Part shown: positions 1 through 12,200 of the stretch, piece after piece
Layout of the letters: every line of letters begins with the position of its first letter
How positions within the stretch are numbered: the stretch's first letter is position 1
NCBI GenBank assembly: GCA_027625915.1
Contig: JANTQA010000008.1
Span: forward strand, 2,063,001-2,127,000
Direction of reading: 5' to 3'
Origin: Anaeramoeba flamelloides
Taxonomy: Eukaryota; Metamonada; Anaeramoebidae
DNA: 64,000 bases
Notes under the pieces: generated by a model
What the model saw: the letters and a program-made list of their open reading frames with translations, nothing else
Told to the model about the DNA's origin: nothing
Database searches by the model: none
Position numbers and translations under genes: made by a program

Positions 1-2001
1 CAAAAAATTGAAGGTCAAGTGAAACAACAGCAACAACAGCAGCAGCAACAACAACAAAACGAACAAGGGAAACAAAGCGAACAGAAGAGTGATCAAAGTA
101 CAGAAAACCAACAAAATTTTGATCAGAATCTCCAACAAAGGAAAAAAATGATCTTGTCGAAAATTAATTTTATCACCACTGGTGTTTTAAAAAGATATAC
201 TCTACAAAATGAAAAAAATTCGAGATCACATCGCACTATTGGGTTACTTGGTTTTAAAATTTTACAAATGCTTTTTAAAAGTATATATTTTTTTTTTTTT
301 TTTTTTTTTTTTTATTATTTTTATTTATTATTATTTTTATTATTTATAATGCGAAATTTCGTTTTTGGATTATTTTTTTAATTCTTTTTTTTTTTTTTTC
401 TCTTTCTCCCCACAAAATTAAAAACAATAACAATCAAAATACTTCAAATAAAAGATCAACATACTCGTGATTCATTAACAAAGATCACTGGATTTTCGAA
501 ACAACGTGTCTGCACAGTAATTGAAATCTACAAAATCTTGCATTTAATTGACGAAAACGAAAATGGGGTCTTATCCTTTAATATGAACCAATCAAACATC
601 TTACCAAACATTGCCACCTATTGTAACGATTTGCTTGCGGCAAGAAAAATACGAAAGAAATTAGCACGTAAGGTGGAGAAACTTACTGCCAAATTAATAA
701 ACCGAGCGCAACAGGAGAAAACCAGGGACAAGGAAACCATTGCGAAAACCGACTTAGTTTCTCAAAAGATTACCGCTATGATCTCAATTCTCTCGAATTC
801 TCAAAAGCAACAATGCCAAAAAAAACAAAACTTCAAAATCAAACAAGACGCAAAGGATATAATTGCCAAACTGAAAAGACACAGATCAATTATAGAAGAT
901 TCTAAAAATATTGAAAAAGGCTTGCTATTGCAACCAAATTTGGAATTTGGGATGGGGCACCAGCAAAAGAATAAAACAAAAAAAAAAACTAAAAAAATAC
1001 TGATCATCAATACAACAAAAAGTGATTGCTCACAATTGAAATTAAACGTTCCAAAATTAAACCAAGTCAATAACGCTGAGAATTGTTATGAAGTTACTGA
1101 CTCTTTAGAAGTCGAAATCAATCCAAACAATAGCACAAACACATTTGCAAGAAGTTCCATTTATCCAAATTTAAATAAACTCAAATTTCCTAATAGCCGT
1201 AACATGATCAAAACCATCAATACAACAAACGAATATGCTACCCCTTCAAACCAAGAAATGAATTTAAATTTCTCTCATATTAACAATGGCCTACTTGGAA
1301 TGGGAATGGGAATGGGAATGGAAATGGAAGAAATGCAAATGGAAATGGAGATGGGGACGGGAATAAAATCAATAGTGAAAACTTTTAAAAAAAAAGAACC
1401 AGAACCAGAACCAGAACCAGAGCAAGAACAAGAACAAGAACAAGAACAAGAACCAGAGCAAGAAAAAGAAAAAGAACAAGAACAAGAACAAGAAAATGAA
1501 CAAGAAATTATTGGCTTGAACGAAAAAGAAATAAACATCAAATTTAATAATTATAATTACAAATATAATTCTAATTATGATTACAATGAAACAGACGAAG
1601 AAGAAGAAGAAGAAGGCGATGAAGCTGTGCAGCAGCAGGAACTCGTTCTAGAAGAGGAAGAGGAAGAGGAGGAGGAGGAAGAAGAAAATGCAAAAGAAGG
1701 TGAAGACAAAAAGATCAAAGATTTTTTTTCATCAAATTCTCTCTCTTCAACAAACGACTTTTCCGCTGTCCATTATTCAAACGAGATCGATTCCACTTCT
1801 TTATTTGCACTTTCTGAAAGCTCAAACAAAAATTGGTTTGAATTACCCGAAATTGTCACCGATGAAATTATCTCGGATTTAACTTTCCCAGAATCGGAAA
1901 TTGTTCAGATCAACAAAAAAGACGATTTTTTTAACGATCATTCCGACACAAGAAACCCCTTCGATTACCCTACCATTGGGAAAGATAGATTTTTATTTTG
2001 A
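1..2001 (+). CDS. E2F/DP-like winged-helix protein, 5' end outside the window
   Basis: Two exons fit: 1-280 (open from the first base, so the start codon lies upstream) and 455-2001. The intron begins GTATAT and ends AAAAG. The donor leaves one base, and the acceptor frame agrees. The product is at least 608 residues. After a poly-Q tract comes a stretch like the E2F/DP DNA-binding fold: a helix with TIGLLGFKIL, then TGFSKQRVCTVIEIYKI followed by HLIDENENGVLSF. The order matches the E2F pattern SLGLLTxKF...KRRIYDITNVLExxxLIxK. A basic, leucine-containing helix (about 40 residues) follows, where E2Fs have their dimerisation coil. Further on are a Met/Glu/Gly run, long EP/EQ/E runs and an acidic, aromatic C-terminus. 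The E2F contact motif RRIYD is not conserved (QRVCTV), so the protein may be diverged or another winged-helix family. The splice model is good; the family call is tentative. Confidence 0.6.
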
Positions 2002-4715
2002 ACAAAATTTTAGATAAATATATTTTTTTTTTTTTTTTTTTATTTGGATTTATTTGCTTTTTTTTTTTTTATTTTTTTATTCCTTCTTGTAGATTCTTGT
2101 TTTTTAACTTTATATTTTTTTATCTATTATTTATTTTATTTAGTTTTTCGAATAGATAATAGTTATAATTTAAAAATTTTATATTTTTAAATTCTCTACC
2201 TGTAAAAAAAAATTCTTAAAAATTTCTTTTTTAATAATAATAAATCTTTTTATTGCGCAAAATTGGCTTGATAACAAGCCATCGTTTTTTAATGATTTAA
2301 TTATTTTTATTTTTAGATAACCGGATTTATTTTTCTATTCTTGAACAGAAAAGTCGTTCTTAGTGTAAATAATCATCAGTTTCTAGCTCAAATTCACCTC
2401 TTGCCCAAATAAACTTTTTTTTTTTTTTATTTTTTTTTGAACTTTTATAGAGCGATATATAGACTATATTCCAAAAAATTTGACACAGTTTAAACAGTTG
2501 GAAGAATAAAAATAACACACTTGAAATTAAATTTGGAAATAATTTTGATTTTACAAACTATTTTCATTTTTTATCAATTTTGTTTTGTTTTCATTTTTTT
2601 TTTCCAGATAGGTAATCTACTTTGTAAGATCTTGAAAAATTTTTTCAATGACTGATAGAAGGGTTAACGTTGAGTGGGTTTAATAGAAAAATCGCACACA
2701 ATTGGTAGATAGTATCTTATCATTTGATCGATCAACAATTGTTAGTGAAATTATCAACAAATTTACCAATACATTTTTTATTACAACTTGTTTCATTATT
2801 TTGGACAGACTGGATTTTATTTTTGAGTTTTATATTTTTTTCCTTTATTTGGATTAAAATGATTACTAATTAAAACATTAATACTGTGTAACTTAAATGT
2901 GGTTTAATCTTATATTTTGAAAAATATAATAAATTGAGTTTTCTTTTCTATATTTTTGATTTTGGGCGTGTTCAAATTTTATGAATTGGGTTGAGATAAA
3001 TAATTAGGTCAGATTGTTGACAAGATTTTTTGGTAGATCTCAAAAAATGTGTAAATTTCTAAAAAATGATTGATGTTTTTTACTTTTGACTTTCTTTTGA
3101 TATTTTACTTTTTTTTCTAAAAGAATGGATTTAATATTGTTATTAAAAATTTTAAAAATTTAAAAACTCTTATTTTTCTCACATTATGATGTTAAAAATT
3201 GGATTATCATCCTGAAAACATTTAAAATTAATTCTTATCCCCGTCCAAACTCACATAATATTTTTATCCGGGGGATTCAGTTCCTTGTTGAAAATACTAT
3301 TTTTTTTTTCACAAACTACAAACCAAAACCTTCAGGATTTAATTTAAAGAGTAAAAATTATGATAAAGGAAAAACAAAAACCTTTAAACAATAGTTTTTG
3401 TATTTATTCTGTGGTAAAAAAAAAAAAAAAATGCTATCAAAATCCAACATACTACCCCTTAAAGAACAAGAATAGAACGATTAAATAAAATAAAAGTAAT
3501 TATTGTAAATTACTTTATAGTTTCTGCAATTTATTTTATCACGGAATCGAATTTGCCATTTTTTTTTTATTGTTAAAAAGTCTTTTTTAATGTTTTTTTC
3601 TTGTACGTAAGACAAACAATATCTAAAAACAGAACAATCTATTTCTCAGAACCCCCCAAAGGTTAAAAAGTGATTCTTATAGCTGTTCAAACTTTGACAC
3701 TATTTGGAATCAAAGAAAAACTTTTTTTTTTTTTTAAATAATAGTCAAAAACAAATTTATCCGAATAAAAAGAAAACAAGAAATTATTTTTAAGGAAAAA
3801 AAAATTAAAAATATTAATTAAAAAAAAATAAATAAAAAACAAATAATAAATAAATTTAATACCTTTTATAAGAAAAAATTTGTAAAATAATAATAATCAA
3901 ATGACCATTTTAGTTAGTAAAACCCCGAAATCATAGCCAAACAACTTTTAACGATTTTTTCTTTGAATTTTTATCTGATATATTTTTCATTTCACGAGGA
4001 TGAAAAAATTCAATCCAAAATTTCAAATTAGACAAAAATATTACTAGATTTATTATTTCTTCTTCTTAATTGAGTTGTTTCATAATATAACCAACATCCT
4101 GATTATTAAAAATCTTGAGGATGCTGTATTTAGTTTTTTGGCCATAATATACTTTTTAAAAATCTCTAATCGAGAAATAGTGTTTGTTTTGGGGTAAAAA
4201 TTTCTAAATGAAGGTGATAATGAACTTTCCTTAAACCCAACTTTAAGATATTTGATTTGAAGGAATATCTCCTAATAGTTTTGAAAAGTTTACAATCATC
4301 TCAAAAACCTCAAATATATATATATATATATATAAGCTCCATCCAAAAACGCGTGGCAAAAAATATCCATCAATATAAGAATAAATTCTTTATTCAGTTA
4401 TTAAACTCAAAACTTTAGACAAAAAAAAAACAAAGCCATTAATAATAATAAAAATCTTGATTAAAATTTGTGTTTATTGATCAAAGTTCGAAGAATAAAA
4501 AATAAAAAAAAAAAAAAAAAAATTTCCCCTAATTTTTGGAAAAATATCCAAAATTAGTAATTTCTATTTAACAATCTTTAATTCAATCTTTTTTTTCGAT
4601 TTTTTTTTTTAATAATGTATAAAATCATACTTCAATATATTTTTGATTTGATCTTTAGATTTTTTGTTTTTCATTTGATCATTAACTTTTTGTTTTTCCC
4701 ATTAACTTTTTTTTG

Positions 4716-4746
<31 letters not shown>

Positions 4747-5305
4747 ATTTAAAAAAGCAAACTGAATGAAAAAAAAAAAAAAAAAACCTTTTTATTTTTT
4801 CTTTTTTTTTTGTTTATCTCACCTCTTTAATTGAAGTGTACAACTGTTCTGAGCAATTTTTCCACCAAAGTCCATCGAAGTCAACTCAATTGTTTAGAAT
4901 CAATGAATTTTTGGTTGATTTCTTATCACATCTCTTCTGAACTTTGTTAAATTTTGGACAATAATAATAACAAAGTAAAAATGAAAAAAATGAAGAATTT
5001 GAAAAAATAATGAAATGAGAAATTTGACTCTATTATTTTTTCAAAATTAAATATTTTGCAAAATAATTTTAATTCCAAAAAAAATATTTAGAATCCATTA
5101 ATAAAACTTCAAAATACAAGAAATTAAGTATGATATGCTAAAAAACATATTATTGTTGTACATTTTGTATAATTGAATTAATATTAAGAAATAATTATTG
5201 AAATAAAAAATGCCCTATATTATTGGAAATAGCTTATATATATATATATATAATACATGATGATAAATATTAGGTGTCTGAGGTTTTCCAGAATTCAAAA
5301 GAATA
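2002..5305. other. Intergenic AT-rich DNA, no gene recognised
   Basis: Neither strand has an open frame that looks like a protein. Composition is dominated by A/T homopolymers, with a short TA repeat near 4316-4334. Only scattered GC-richer spots occur (near 3240-3290 and 3650-3665), and they give no usable frame. Confidence 0.5.
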
Positions 5306-5502
5306 CAGTCAGTTCAACTTTTAATGCACAAATTTTCAACGAAATTTAAGGAACAATAAAAATCTCAAATTAAGGTACAAAATTTGGAATTTTTTTTTTA
5401 CAATTTTTTTTTACTAGAACCTGAATTTTGTGCCTTAATTTGAGATTTTTATTATGCCTTAAATTTCGTTGAAAGTTTGTGCCTTAATAGTAGAACCGAC
5501 TG
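5306..5502. mobile_element. 197 bp palindromic MITE, TA-flanked, CAGTC termini
   Basis: The two halves are near-perfect inverted copies of about 85 bp. The left end begins CAGTCAGTTC and the right end, read on the other strand, begins CAGTCGGTTC. Inside, both contain TTTCAACGAAATTTAAGG and AATAAAAATCTCAAATTAAGG. A TA dinucleotide flanks each end (5304-5305, 5503-5504). TA duplication and CAGT-type ends suggest mobilisation by a Tc1/mariner-type transposase; no coding capacity. Similar ends are at 34105, 36190 and 36803. Confidence 0.8.
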
Positions 5503-5556
5503 TAGAGTAAAATATCTTATTTTACTCTATTATCATAAAAATTTGAAAACTGAAAG

Positions 5557-5880
5557 AAAAAGCCTATCAAGTGCCCTCAAGTGTTGTAGAGTATCTATGT
5601 TTTTTTTTAATTTAAGAAATTAATCCAAAAATTCTTAAATTCTCAGTTTATTTCTTAAATTAAAAAAAAAAACCCAACTGAAGTACTCTTCAAGTGCCGT
5701 AGAGCACCTATGTTTTTTTTTAATTTTAGAAATAAACCGAAAATTTTATAAAATTTCAGTTTATTTCTTAAATTAAAAAAAACCCAATGGTGCTTTTCTT
5801 GAGGTTTTCCATTTTATTAGTGAAATCTATTGATTTTCCAAATAAAAAGAAAACTCAAGAAAAGCTAACCACGTTTTCAG
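5557..5880. repeat. Tandem hairpin repeat, family shared with the window's right end
   Basis: Two direct units of about 115 bp (5557-5670 and 5680-5790) each contain an inverted repeat: a T-rich run with AATTTAAGAAATTAAT or ATTTTAGAAATAAACC, then its reverse complement. Both begin with a TCAAGTGYYGTAGAG motif. They run into a CTTTTCTTGAGGTTTTCC arm whose complement (AAACTCAAGAAAAGC) closes at about 5875. The same arms and inner hairpin recur at 63750-64000, so this is a dispersed family. Confidence 0.6.
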
Positions 5881-8800
5881 AATTTAAAATAATAGAGAAA
5901 AATCAAAGATTTTACTAAATTATTTTTAATTTTAGAAAAGTTAACAGTGTTTTTTTTTTTTTTTTTTGGACAAGGTAGAAAATTTATTTCAAATTTTCTA
6001 TTTATTTCCAAAATTAATATAAAAAAACGAAAAAATCAAAAAAAAATGTTTATTCCAATTAAAAAGAACATATAATTCCTAAATAGCCAAAAAAATGATT
6101 TACCATTTAAAAGATATTCTGTAGATTAAAAATACCTTTAAAATATATTTATATGAACATTTAGACTTGGATAAAAAAATATTCAACTTCTTTACTATTA
6201 AAATTGAAAAAAAAAAAAACTTACTGAAAAATTAGACATTTCCTACTTAAATTACAAAATATCTTTAAAAATTTCTTTTTATCCAAGATCTTTAATTAAC
6301 CAATAGTTTTTATTATAAGAAAGTTATTAAAAAGTGTAAAATTAGCAAATATATCTATTTTGTTTTTGAAAAAAAAAATTTATTCTTTGTTTAAGAAACA
6401 GCTCTTCGATAGTTGTCATCCCCTCATCCCATTTAATCATTGACTTTTTGTTAATCCTTGATATTTTTTTATCTTTTTATTTTTATTTTCAAGTTATCTG
6501 TTCTTTAAATGTTCCAGTATCTCAGAATTAGAAGGTTCTCGAACGAAGTTTCCCTGTTTCCACCCCCTTAGAATATAAAGATGTTTATATAGAGAAAAAA
6601 TGAAATGAAAAAAAAAAAAAGAGTACTTTAATTTAGTTTTATTTTAATTTAAACCCATATACTTAAATTGAATTCTTTGTTTAATTGGTATTTATTTAGA
6701 ATAATTATATTTTTAATTAATAAAAAATTTTGATCAGAGTTTTTATGGACTTTAATGATAATATAAACCAATGGATTAAATAATCTGACAAAATAAGGTG
6801 TGATGAAATTTTTCCTAATTAAGCTTTTAATATAAACTCCATTCCACTCAGAATTCCCTACACAAAAACAAAAAATTCATTTTTCTAAGAATCAACAAAC
6901 CTATGATTGTTTTGAAATATGATACATAATCAACTTTATATGAGAGATAATATTAATTAAAGAAATTCCACAATAAAACCACAAATTTTAGAAAAAAAGG
7001 TTGAAAAATTTTAGGTCACTTTTCATTGGAATCTCTCATACAAACTTACTCAATTTCTTTGGTAAATTAAAATTGTTGTTAATAAGTTTTCAGAATAGAT
7101 AAATATATTCATTTTTTAAGAAATTACAAAGTATCAAAGTTTTCTTAAAGCAAATTTGGTGTTTTCAAATATTTTATTTTTTTTTGAATTAACTTGAATT
7201 TAAAAAAAAAGAAAAAAAAGAGAAAAAAAAAATAGCAAAATGTAAAAAAAAAATATTGACTCACTTGAAATAATGATCCAGATCTCAAAATTGAATAATT
7301 ATTTTTATATGTAACATGTTTTAAAATTATAGAATAAGACCTTTTTTTCAATAAAACCGGGACATAGTGGCAGCAAAAGAGTTTATTTTTAAAACTTCTT
7401 ATTAAACCACCTGAATATTTTTTAATGATAATATTTTTTTTATAATATAAAAAGAAATAATAAAATATAGGTTTTAAGTGGAGTTTTATTCAGGTTTTAA
7501 ATATACAATGGTATAGATTCTAATTGAAAATAGTCATATTTACTCTTATTTTCAACATTTAGCATTTTACACTAAACACGCATCACTAATTCCAAACTAG
7601 TAAAACACTAAAAGATAAGATTTAGTCAGTTTAAAACAAAATTAAAAAGTGAAGATTAATGAGATTCAGGACAATTCTCAGAAAAAGCAATGAAAATATC
7701 CAATTTCCTCTTCAAATTTTTATAATGTATATTTTGATTATCTTGTATTTTTTTTAGTTTGTCAAAGAAACCTAACTAGTAAAAACAAAGACAAAACACC
7801 TATATTTCTGTTTTTCAAAATGTTATTTTTCTCTTTATATATACTGGAATTTGAATTATAACGGTCAAAATTTTAACTAATTTTCTAATTATCTTTTTCA
7901 AGTAGAACCACTAATTACAAGTTACTTCTTTGACATCTCTATTTAGCCAAGAATACTCTAGAAAAGGAAGTGAATTTTTTTACCATTTAGAATTCAAATA
8001 CCAGTATTTGAACTTGATTAAAACCCTTTTTTAGATTTAGTTTTATAGTTTCAATATAATTCCAAAAATTATTCGTGTGGATTTAAATTCATTTATTAAC
8101 GGGATTACATTAAATTTTTCTCTAGAAAAGTGAATTACAAAAATTCCATTCCCATTAGGATTTTTAACATGAAGAGTCAGAAATTTCGATAAAATATCAA
8201 AAAAGAATCAAAATTCATTGGCATATTACTATTTTAAGTTTGAATACATGAGACCGCTACTTTGTAGGTTCTGATCCTTTTTTCACCAAATAAAAAAATT
8301 TTAAACATAAGTCATAGATTTATTAAATATTGTTTCATATTCCAAACCCAAAGACATAACCACTTAAATAAATCTGTTCATGAGATTCAATTTAAAGTTT
8401 CACTATTACAAAATAAAGTATTTCTAAAATAAAATTGCCAACATTAATTTTACAATTTATTTTTTTCAAAATTAAAATTAATATAACTTAATTACCTTTA
8501 CTTAAAAGTTATTTTCTGTATTCTTTTTGATTATTCTCTGAAGTTTTCTTGTATATAACAATCTCCAAATATTACAAAATATTGAATTATCGATTTTTTC
8601 TAAAAAAAAATTTAATATCTTTTGAGATTCTCTTTTTCAAAAACTAGTCATTATCCACATCAAATTTTTTTTTACAAAAAGAAATTTATTTGTAATTTTT
8701 TTTTAACAAATTTTTTAGAACTACTGTATGAGTTTAATAGTATGTTTGATGCAATATAAAATTTTATTTTTTACTCTGTTTTTCACAATATTTTAACAAA

Positions 8801-9221
8801 TGATTTGATAATCGAAAGCATTTTCGATAACAAAAATTCACAAAAAATGGAACAACAGTTGACAAAGTATATAAATTCTTTCCTTATCAATTGTTAAAAA
8901 AATCAATTCTATTTTATTTATTTTTGTGAACAATCAGAATAAAAATTCAAAGTTTTTAAAAATATTAAGAAAAACAATTTTTAATAATTCCAACAAATGT
9001 AAAAATCCGAATTTGTGCTTTAAGAAACTCTTAGTTTGTAATTTTTCTGTTAAAAATATTTTACAAAAAACAATTAAAAAAAAAAAAAAAACAATAATAG
9101 TAATTTAATAATAATTTATTATGTAAAAGTAAAATTAAAAAGAAGATGATCAATATGTATTATTATTATGATTTATATTAATTAATTAATCTCAATGACA
9201 AATTATAAATAAATTGGATTC
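5881..9221. other. Intergenic AT-rich DNA, no gene recognised
   Basis: Only short frames occur (for example 7145-7351 on the minus strand and 8926-9108 on the plus strand). All are low-complexity Lys/Phe/Asn translations without splice partners or family resemblance. I see nothing functional here that I can support. Confidence 0.5.
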
Positions 9222-12200
9222 TTATTTATTTTCTTGTTCTTGATTGCTTCTTTCATCAATTTTAATTTTTTTTTCCTTTTTGGAAGAATTGTTTAAAAAT
9301 TTAGGAATTTTTCCGGTTAAAAAATGAGTAAAAAATTCTTCATTTGATAAACTTAAGGAAAATTTCTCAGTAATTTGCTTTATTTTATTTTGCCGATGCA
9401 AAAAAGGATGAACAAAGTTTTTATCATTTTGTTGTATTTCTTGTAAAATATTTATTGAAGAAATTCTTATCAAATTAGCTAATAGGCCTTTGCCCAACAA
9501 AGAATTTTTGATCAATAAGGAAGAATTATAATGCCCAGCTGAAAAATCATGAATTGATACCAAATTTAAACCGGTATAATGAGGGCGAATTATAATAAAA
9601 ATCAAATTTTTTTCACTTTTTATACATTTCGGATTAAAATTTCTTTTATCGTTGCACCAAATTATTAAAATTTTATCATTTTTGATAACTTTTTTTTTTT
9701 TTTGAAAATTAATATTTTTGAGCATTGTTAAGGTATGGAAAATGATTTCGATTGAATCATTTGAATAATATGGTGTTTCACAGCCAGTTTTTTTCCAGTT
9801 CAATCCACCATTATAGCCTTGATGTGTTTTTAAGTTTATTGTCCAGCCTAATTCTTTTAAGAAATTTTCATAATCCTGATTACCCTTTTCATTTTTAAAA
9901 ATGTTATCACCATTAGTGGATCGATTTTGCCCCTCTTCAACATAAACAACACCAATAGAGTATTGCGAACGTTCTGGTATTTGGTCTAGTTCTTTAAGCG
10001 ATTTAAAAAAATGTTTATTTGTTCTGAATAATTTTATTTTTTTTAAATTTTTATCATTGAGCAATCCCATATTCGATAAAAACATTTTACCATTATTAAA
10101 ATTGTATTCCTTGTCCGTTTCCGTTTCCCTTTCCTTTTCCTTTTCCTTTTCCGTTTCCGTTTCCTTTTCCGTTTCCGTTTCCTTTCCTTCTTCATTATCT
10201 TGCTTATCATTATTTTTTTGATTTCTTAATGGTCTTTTTATTGAAATATCAATATTTGTAATATTTTGTTCTAAAAATTGAATATTTTGTTCTCTTTTAT
10301 TTTGAATTGTCAAAACCTTTTCAATCCGTTTTAAATTTTCAACAATGTTTGAAGGAAATATTTTGTCATTTTTATAATTTAAATCATATTTTATTTCAAT
10401 TTCTTTATTTTTTTCAAGATACTGGGATGTTTCATTTTTGTACATTATTTTTGTTTCATTATTTATTAAATTGTTTTCTTCATTTTCTTCATTTTCATTA
10501 TTTTTTGGTTTGTAATTAATAGGTAATAATCTATTAAATAAATTCCACGAATATTTTCCACAAAGATCCCTTATTATTAAATATGTTTGTGTTTCTATTA
10601 AATAATTAATAATTATAATTAAAAAAAAATAAATACAAATATTTTGAAAAATAAATTCGTGACGATTGATTTTTGAAATTAAAAAAATAGAAGAAAAAAT
10701 GAAAGAAGAATTAGAGGAACAAGAATTAGAGGAAGAAGAATCAGAGGAAGAAGATATTTAATAAAAAACCTAAAGACTGTCTTATGAATAAATATTAGAT
10801 TTTTTTTTGTATAAATTTTGAAAAATAAATTATTTTGTTTCAAAATTCCCCTTAAAACAATAAAATCAAAATTTTATACAACATTCAAACATTAACAGAG
10901 ATATTTTTAGATGTTTAATTGTATTGATTTTTAAATGAGAAAAATAATTTCATTCCATTTTCTTTTTTCTTGTTTAGAAATTTAAAAGATTTTCATATAG
11001 AATTTTTCACTTACCATAAAAGATAATATGTATATTGTGAATCTTATTTGTAGTTGGTTTCTGAAAATTAAAAAAAAAATGATACAAATAAATATATTTG
11101 TTTTTCTGATTAGATATGAAGGTAAATAAATGGAAAAAATGCGAGGAAAAATTTCAATATAACATTTAAAGAAAATAAATCAGAGTTTTGGTTTTCTTTA
11201 TGCTGCTTTAAATTTCTTGAGATCCAAATTTAAGTTTTTCTAAAATTGTTAAAAAAAAAAAAGCAAAAAAGATAATTGTTGATGTAAAGTAACACTTTCT
11301 TTTGATTATTTTTCGTGTGAGTCAATTTCAATATTCTCAATTTATTTGAAAAAAAAAAAAAAATGAAAAATAGAGATCGATGAAATCCAATTTTCAACAA
11401 ATCCTTTCTGATCAAATAGAAGGATTATTGATTTTTGCTTGTCTAATTTTGAAAGAAATTAAAAAAAAAGAAGAGATATTGAAAAAACGAAACAGAAAAA
11501 AACTTTTTCTTATCGTTAACAATGAACAATTGAAAAATAAACCAAAAAATGGATTGTTTAAATTTTTAGATTTCTAATTAAAAAATTAATTTTTCAAAAT
11601 GCAATTCTCAATTCAAAATTAACTGTTAAGTCAAAAATTTTAAAAAATGTGAGTTAATTTGTAATTTTTTCTTGACTTTTTAATTATTAACTCTACAAAC
11701 AAAAATTAATTGAAAGCAAAAAGTTTTTCAAAGTTTAAATTATTCAAGTTTGACTTGATTACAATATTTAAATAGGAAATTATCACAAACTTTATTACTT
11801 TAGGAATAATCCGAAAATAATATCAGATTTCTAACTTTAGAATTTAATAGATTTACAAAATTCATTTTGATTTTTTATAAAAATTCATTTTTTAAGAAAA
11901 ATTACTTCTTTATTGAAGAAACAAATTCACACTTCAATTTTTTTTTTTTAGTTTTTTTTCATAATTTGATAACTAAACACAGAATAATACTTTTAAGGAC
12001 TTTGGAAATAATAGTATGAAAGAATGAAAAGATAAATTGATTCTTAGTAATTTCATCCCGAAATAAGATCTCCCAATTCGTCATTTTTTAAAAACTGAAA
12101 AGTCTGAAATCCATAAATCGATTAATTCAATAAATAATAAAAAAAAAAAATAAATGCCAAATCCCTTGGATCTTGGATTCAATAAACAAACAAAATCTAA

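Noticed and set aside
1275-1541. 88-codon minus-strand frame rich in Ser/Cys
   Set aside because: It is the antisense shadow of the Glu/Gln/Pro run of the gene at 1-2001.
10700-10761. Short Glu-rich plus-strand frame ending in a stop, inside a RalGAP intron
   Set aside because: Simple GAA/GAG repeat expansion; no partner exons.
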